Notes under the pieces: model-generated
What the model was told of the DNA's origin: nothing
What the model saw: the letters and a program-made list of their open reading frames with translations, nothing else
Database searches by the model: none
In this document: piece by piece, positions 39,391 to 42,068 of the stretch
Numbering within the stretch: position 1 is the stretch's first letter
How the letters are laid out: the number at the start of each line of letters is the position of its first letter
Made by a program: the position numbers and the translations under genes
Source of the DNA: Bacteroidales bacterium
GTDB taxonomy: Bacteria; Bacteroidota; Bacteroidia; Bacteroidales; UBA932
Reading direction: 5' to 3'
Assembly (NCBI GenBank): GCA_012511975.1
Contig: JAAZEZ010000036.1
Coordinates: 1-42,068 of the forward strand
DNA: 42,068 nt

Positions 39391-41304
39391 ATGAAAAGAA
39401 TCATATTCCTTGCAGCACTCTGCCTCTCTACTCTGATGCTTGCTGCGCAGACTTCTACTGTGAAGTTTGCATTCATCGCGGATACACACATTGCCGAAGG
39501 CTCAAGTACCAACGATGACCTCGTACAATGCATCAACGATATTAATAACTTAAAGAAAGAACTTCAGTTTGTCATTTTCGCCGGTGACATAACAGAATTT
39601 GGAAACGATGAGGAAATTTTTCTTGCGAAAGATATTATCGATAAACTCCAGATACCTTACTATATTGTAGCCGGAAACCACGACTCAAAATGGTCGGAAA
39701 GTGGCTGTAACACCTTCGCAAAGGTATTCGGATATGAAAATTTTGAATTTGAATCAGGAGGCATCAAATTTCTCGGCAGCAACAGCGGTCCAAATATGAG
39801 AATGGCCCCGGCATTGTTGCCCCACGAAAGTCTTATGTGGCTCGACTCTATCGCCAAAGCCACCCCCCGCGAACAACCGGTGATATTTGTCAACCACTAC
39901 CCTCAAGACACCTCGATGCTTAACTATTTCCAGGTCCTCAATACTCTTAAACAGACAAATATTCAGCTTGTAATGGGTGGCCATTGGCACCGCAACACGG
40001 TACTCGACTATGATGGTATACCCGGAGTGCTTGGAAGGGCTCCCGCAGCCGGACGTAACGGCCATGTTGGATATAATATTGTAACCATAAGCAACAATCG
40101 TATCTCCATCAACGAACGCAAGGCAGCAGATGGTAACGGCAAAGGTGGAAAAACCGGCAAAGCCTGGTACACCAGGGAGATGTTTCCAGAACCGCAATTC
40201 ACTCCTGATATGGCATCGGGAAGAAATAATAAATATGCGCTTCCTGCGAATTTTCCATGGATGACCTTCGATGTCAACAGCGAGTATCCTCAGGTAAAAA
40301 CGATTTGGGAAATCCAGGATGAGAGTGATATCGGATGTGGTGCGGTACATTCCGGTAAATATGTACTCTATGCCAACACACAAGGAGTTGTAAAGGCGCT
40401 GGATACCACTACAGGCACTCTAAAGTGGAGTTTCGCTACCGGAGGCAAGGTTTTTTCGACACCGGCAATATCGGGCTCAAGAGTAGTCATCGGCTCCACA
40501 GATGGTTATATCTATTGTCTGAATCTTCGCAAAGGCAAACTTTTATGGAAATATAAGTGCAATAAGTCTGTACTGGGTTCTCCCGTCATTATGGACAAAG
40601 TAGTCTATATCGGTGCTTCTGACAATATATTCAGGGCTTTGAGCCTACGCAGAGGCAAACTTATGTGGGAGTATAAATCGGTGAAAGGATTTGTGGAGTG
40701 CAAACCCTTTGCAGACAAAGAACAGATCGTATTCGGAGACTGGGGCAATTCCCTTTACTCCCTCGATCCGGCTACAGGGAAAGAACAGTGGATATGGCGA
40801 AATAAGGGTAGCAGAATGTTCTCCCCGGCAGCAGTCTGGCCGGTAAAAAGCAACGGAAGGATTTTCATAGTTACTCCTGACAGGAAATGTCACGCAATCG
40901 ACACCCGTACCGGAAAAGGGATCTGGACAGTTGACGGTGGACGTGAATCGATAGCACTTTCAAAAGATGGATCAAAAATTTTCGTAAAGAATATGTTCAA
41001 CTCCATACAGTGCTGGTCTACCTTATCGGATGATCCCCGTCTGGAATGGAGCATTCAAAGTGGTCTGGGCTATGATATTGCGCCCACTCCTGCCGCCACA
41101 TTCCTTTTGAAAGATGGTAGAGAGATGCTCCTCGTCCCCACCGACAAAGGCAATCTCTTCTGCTTTGACAGCAAAAACGGAAACCTTGTTTGGAAACACA
41201 AGATTTCCGTCGCATTGATCAACTCTATTGAACCTGTCAGTCAGGACAAACTCTTGATTTCAACAATGGATGGAGTCGTGACAATGTTGTCCGTCACTTT
41301 TTAA
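39391..41304 (+). CDS. Exported metallophosphoesterase fused to PQQ-type beta-propeller
   Basis: A 637-residue protein with a cleavable signal peptide (about 1-19). A calcineurin-like phosphoesterase domain spans about 24-240 with DTH (D31, H33), GD (D65), GNHD (N95 to D97), NHYP near 169-172 and GGHWH near 192-196, i.e. the full two-metal site. Residues about 285-637 form about seven PQQ-like/BamB-like blades, each with a repeated pattern around GKLLWKY or GKEQW. The propeller probably binds a protein or glycan; it lacks evidence for a PQQ dehydrogenase site. The substrate is unknown. Its 3' end overlaps the next convergent gene by 11 nt. Confidence 0.91.
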   Translation: MKRIIFLAALCLSTLMLAAQTSTVKFAFIADTHIAEGSSTNDDLVQCINDINNLKKELQFVIFAGDITEFGNDEEIFLAKDIIDKLQIPYYIVAGNHDSKWSESGCNTFAKVFGYENFEFESGGIKFLGSNSGPNMRMAPALLPHESLMWLDSIAKATPREQPVIFVNHYPQDTSMLNYFQVLNTLKQTNIQLVMGGHWHRNTVLDYDGIPGVLGRAPAAGRNGHVGYNIVTISNNRISINERKAADGNGKGGKTGKAWYTREMFPEPQFTPDMASGRNNKYALPANFPWMTFDVNSEYPQVKTIWEIQDESDIGCGAVHSGKYVLYANTQGVVKALDTTTGTLKWSFATGGKVFSTPAISGSRVVIGSTDGYIYCLNLRKGKLLWKYKCNKSVLGSPVIMDKVVYIGASDNIFRALSLRRGKLMWEYKSVKGFVECKPFADKEQIVFGDWGNSLYSLDPATGKEQWIWRNKGSRMFSPAAVWPVKSNGRIFIVTPDRKCHAIDTRTGKGIWTVDGGRESIALSKDGSKIFVKNMFNSIQCWSTLSDDPRLEWSIQSGLGYDIAPTPAATFLLKDGREMLLVPTDKGNLFCFDSKNGNLVWKHKISVALINSIEPVSQDKLLISTMDGVVTMLSVTF

Positions 41305-41953
41305 CCATCTCGATAGTCTGTACAAGTCGCCCCTTACTGTCGTAAGACTCCTGTCTTACGCAGCCTAGGTCTTTTACCATCCAGGTAATTATAGTCACTT
41401 CTTCTGTGACTATTGCCACTCTGGTTTTCTGTTTTTCCTGTACTTTGGCAGCCTGAAATGTCCCTGCCGGTACTGTCACACTTTCCATTCCAAGCACTTT
41501 ACGCTCCGTCAGAGAGATAGTGCCGCCAATTTTGCCGATTTTGATTGACAGAGTTCTGTCGGGGAGTTTATCACCTGACTTGATATCTGAAGGAACATAT
41601 ATAACACAACCTCTTACCATAAGGTCCTGTGTTATCAGTCCTTTTTTGATGGTCTCGAGTTGAGCTGTCACCTCTCCTTCTTTGATATAAAGAGATAAAT
41701 TCGATGACTTGTCTTTAAGGAGATGTTGACCATCCTTATCAAAATAGACCTGTTCTAAAACCACAGAAATATCGTCCAATGATTCAGCATTTATACTTTT
41801 GACAGTTTCATCATAAGACCCACGTAGGTCGCCTTTACTGTCGTAAATACTGTAAGTCACCTGTGACCCGCTTTGCGTAGCAAAATAATACTGGGCTCTA
41901 AGAGGCATTATTGCTGCCAAAGCAACAGATAGTATCAGAAAAATTCTTTTCAT
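41294..41953 (-). CDS. Exported TapB/DUF3108-like protein of unknown function
   Basis: A 219-residue protein starting at ATG 41953. The signal peptide (about 1-20, ending in RAQ) leads into a beta-rich domain with TYSIYDSKGDLRGSYDE, VTVPAGTFQAAKV near 160-172 and a closing WMVKDLGCVRQESYDSKGRL. The 'VPAGTF.A.KV' and 'W...DLG.V..E' pattern is that of the TapB/DUF3108-like exported proteins, whose function is unknown. A -7 box (TAATTTTG, 41967-41960) sits 6 nt before the ATG, on top of the upstream gene's stop codon. Confidence 0.8.
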   Translation of the reverse strand: MKRIFLILSVALAAIMPLRAQYYFATQSGSQVTYSIYDSKGDLRGSYDETVKSINAESLDDISVVLEQVYFDKDGQHLLKDKSSNLSLYIKEGEVTAQLETIKKGLITQDLMVRGCVIYVPSDIKSGDKLPDRTLSIKIGKIGGTISLTERKVLGMESVTVPAGTFQAAKVQEKQKTRVAIVTEEVTIITWMVKDLGCVRQESYDSKGRLVQTIEMVKK

Positions 41954-41959
41954 TCCGTA

Positions 41960-41967
41960 CAAAATTA
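41960..41967 (-). promoter_or_regulatory. -7 box embedded in the upstream stop codon
   Basis: TAATTTTG on the minus strand includes the TAA stop of the SH3-domain gene and ends 6 nt before the next ATG. No -33 TTTG is seen at the right distance. Confidence 0.45.
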
Positions 41968-42068
41968 GATTTTACTGATGCTCTCAGCAGCAATCCAGCC
42001 TTGACGTCCGTCGGAAAGTTCAATTCTTGTCCAGTCACCCAGCTCATCAAGCAGAGAGACCTTAGTGC
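41965..42068 (-). CDS. SH3-domain protein, C-terminal fragment (partial)
   Basis: The last 33 codons of a gene entering from beyond the window edge. The residues VSLLDELGDWTRIELSDG, then RQGWIAAESISKI, match the end of a bacterial SH3 (SH3b) domain, as found at the C-terminus of BatE-type TPR proteins and wall-associated proteins of Bacteroidota. The 5' part is outside the window, so the full identity is undetermined. It ends 11 nt before the next gene. Confidence 0.72.
   Translation of the reverse strand, partial: TKVSLLDELGDWTRIELSDGRQGWIAAESISKI

Overview
The window looks like an ordinary chromosomal segment of a Bacteroidota, most likely Bacteroidales. Several things point there. Promoters repeatedly match the Bacteroidota pattern TTTG-N19-TAnnTTTG, Shine-Dalgarno sequences are scarce, and some genes are typical of the group: a BACON-domain nuclease, a TonB-dependent receptor with a CarboxypepD-like N-terminus, the 57-residue histone H1-like protein, a lipoprotein dipeptidyl peptidase III and the rplY-pth-S4 cluster. 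An aminofutalosine synthase (mqnE) indicates the futalosine route to menaquinone. No phage, integrase, IS element, CRISPR array or rRNA was found. The species cannot be named from the sequence.

Layout. 1-8.4 kb, minus strand: tRNA-Lys(CTT); glsB-like/M48 peptidase/threonine aldolase; a secreted nuclease; UDP-glucose dehydrogenase with a UDP-glucuronate-epimerase-like enzyme; DPP III. 8.4-9.0 kb: a holin-like/YtxH envelope pair whose downstream reading frame runs without a stop into DPP III. 9.1-10.3 kb: clostripain-like lipoprotein. 10.6-13.2 kb: L25 and peptidyl-tRNA hydrolase converge on an S4 RNA-binding protein, mannose-6-phosphate isomerase and a CPBP membrane protease. 14.1-20.2 kb: FtsB/DivIC, alanine/sodium symporter, S41 and M6 peptidases, a histone-like protein and a small lipoprotein. 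20.3-24.1 kb: a broken glycosyltransferase, alanine racemase, DNA polymerase III delta and an aminotransferase. 24.3-31.3 kb, plus strand: polA, ECF sigma factor, rsmG, rpmH, mqnE, PASTA protein, pseudouridine synthase. 31.3-36.8 kb, minus strand: TonB-dependent receptor, ruvC, serS, rpmA, rplU. 37.0-41.3 kb, plus strand: ATPase with an altered P-loop, cysteine-free Sir2, UbiX and a phosphoesterase/beta-propeller protein. The window ends with a small exported protein and the 3' end of an SH3-domain gene.

How it fits together. Most genes are housekeeping (translation, replication, repair, wall precursors). Around them sits an envelope layer of exported proteases (M48, M49, C11, S41, M6, CPBP), consistent with a peptide-using anaerobe, although that lifestyle is inference. 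Packing is tight, with many ATGA-type or longer overlaps and several convergent 3' overlaps.

I did not find a clearly new multi-gene system. The observations most worth checking are: period-7 repeat arrays directly after two stop codons; a perfect palindrome formed by two face-to-face -7 elements; a frameshifted and truncated GT2 gene; a proofreading-dead PolA; an ATPase with altered Walker A and B motifs; and the in-frame extension upstream of DPP III.
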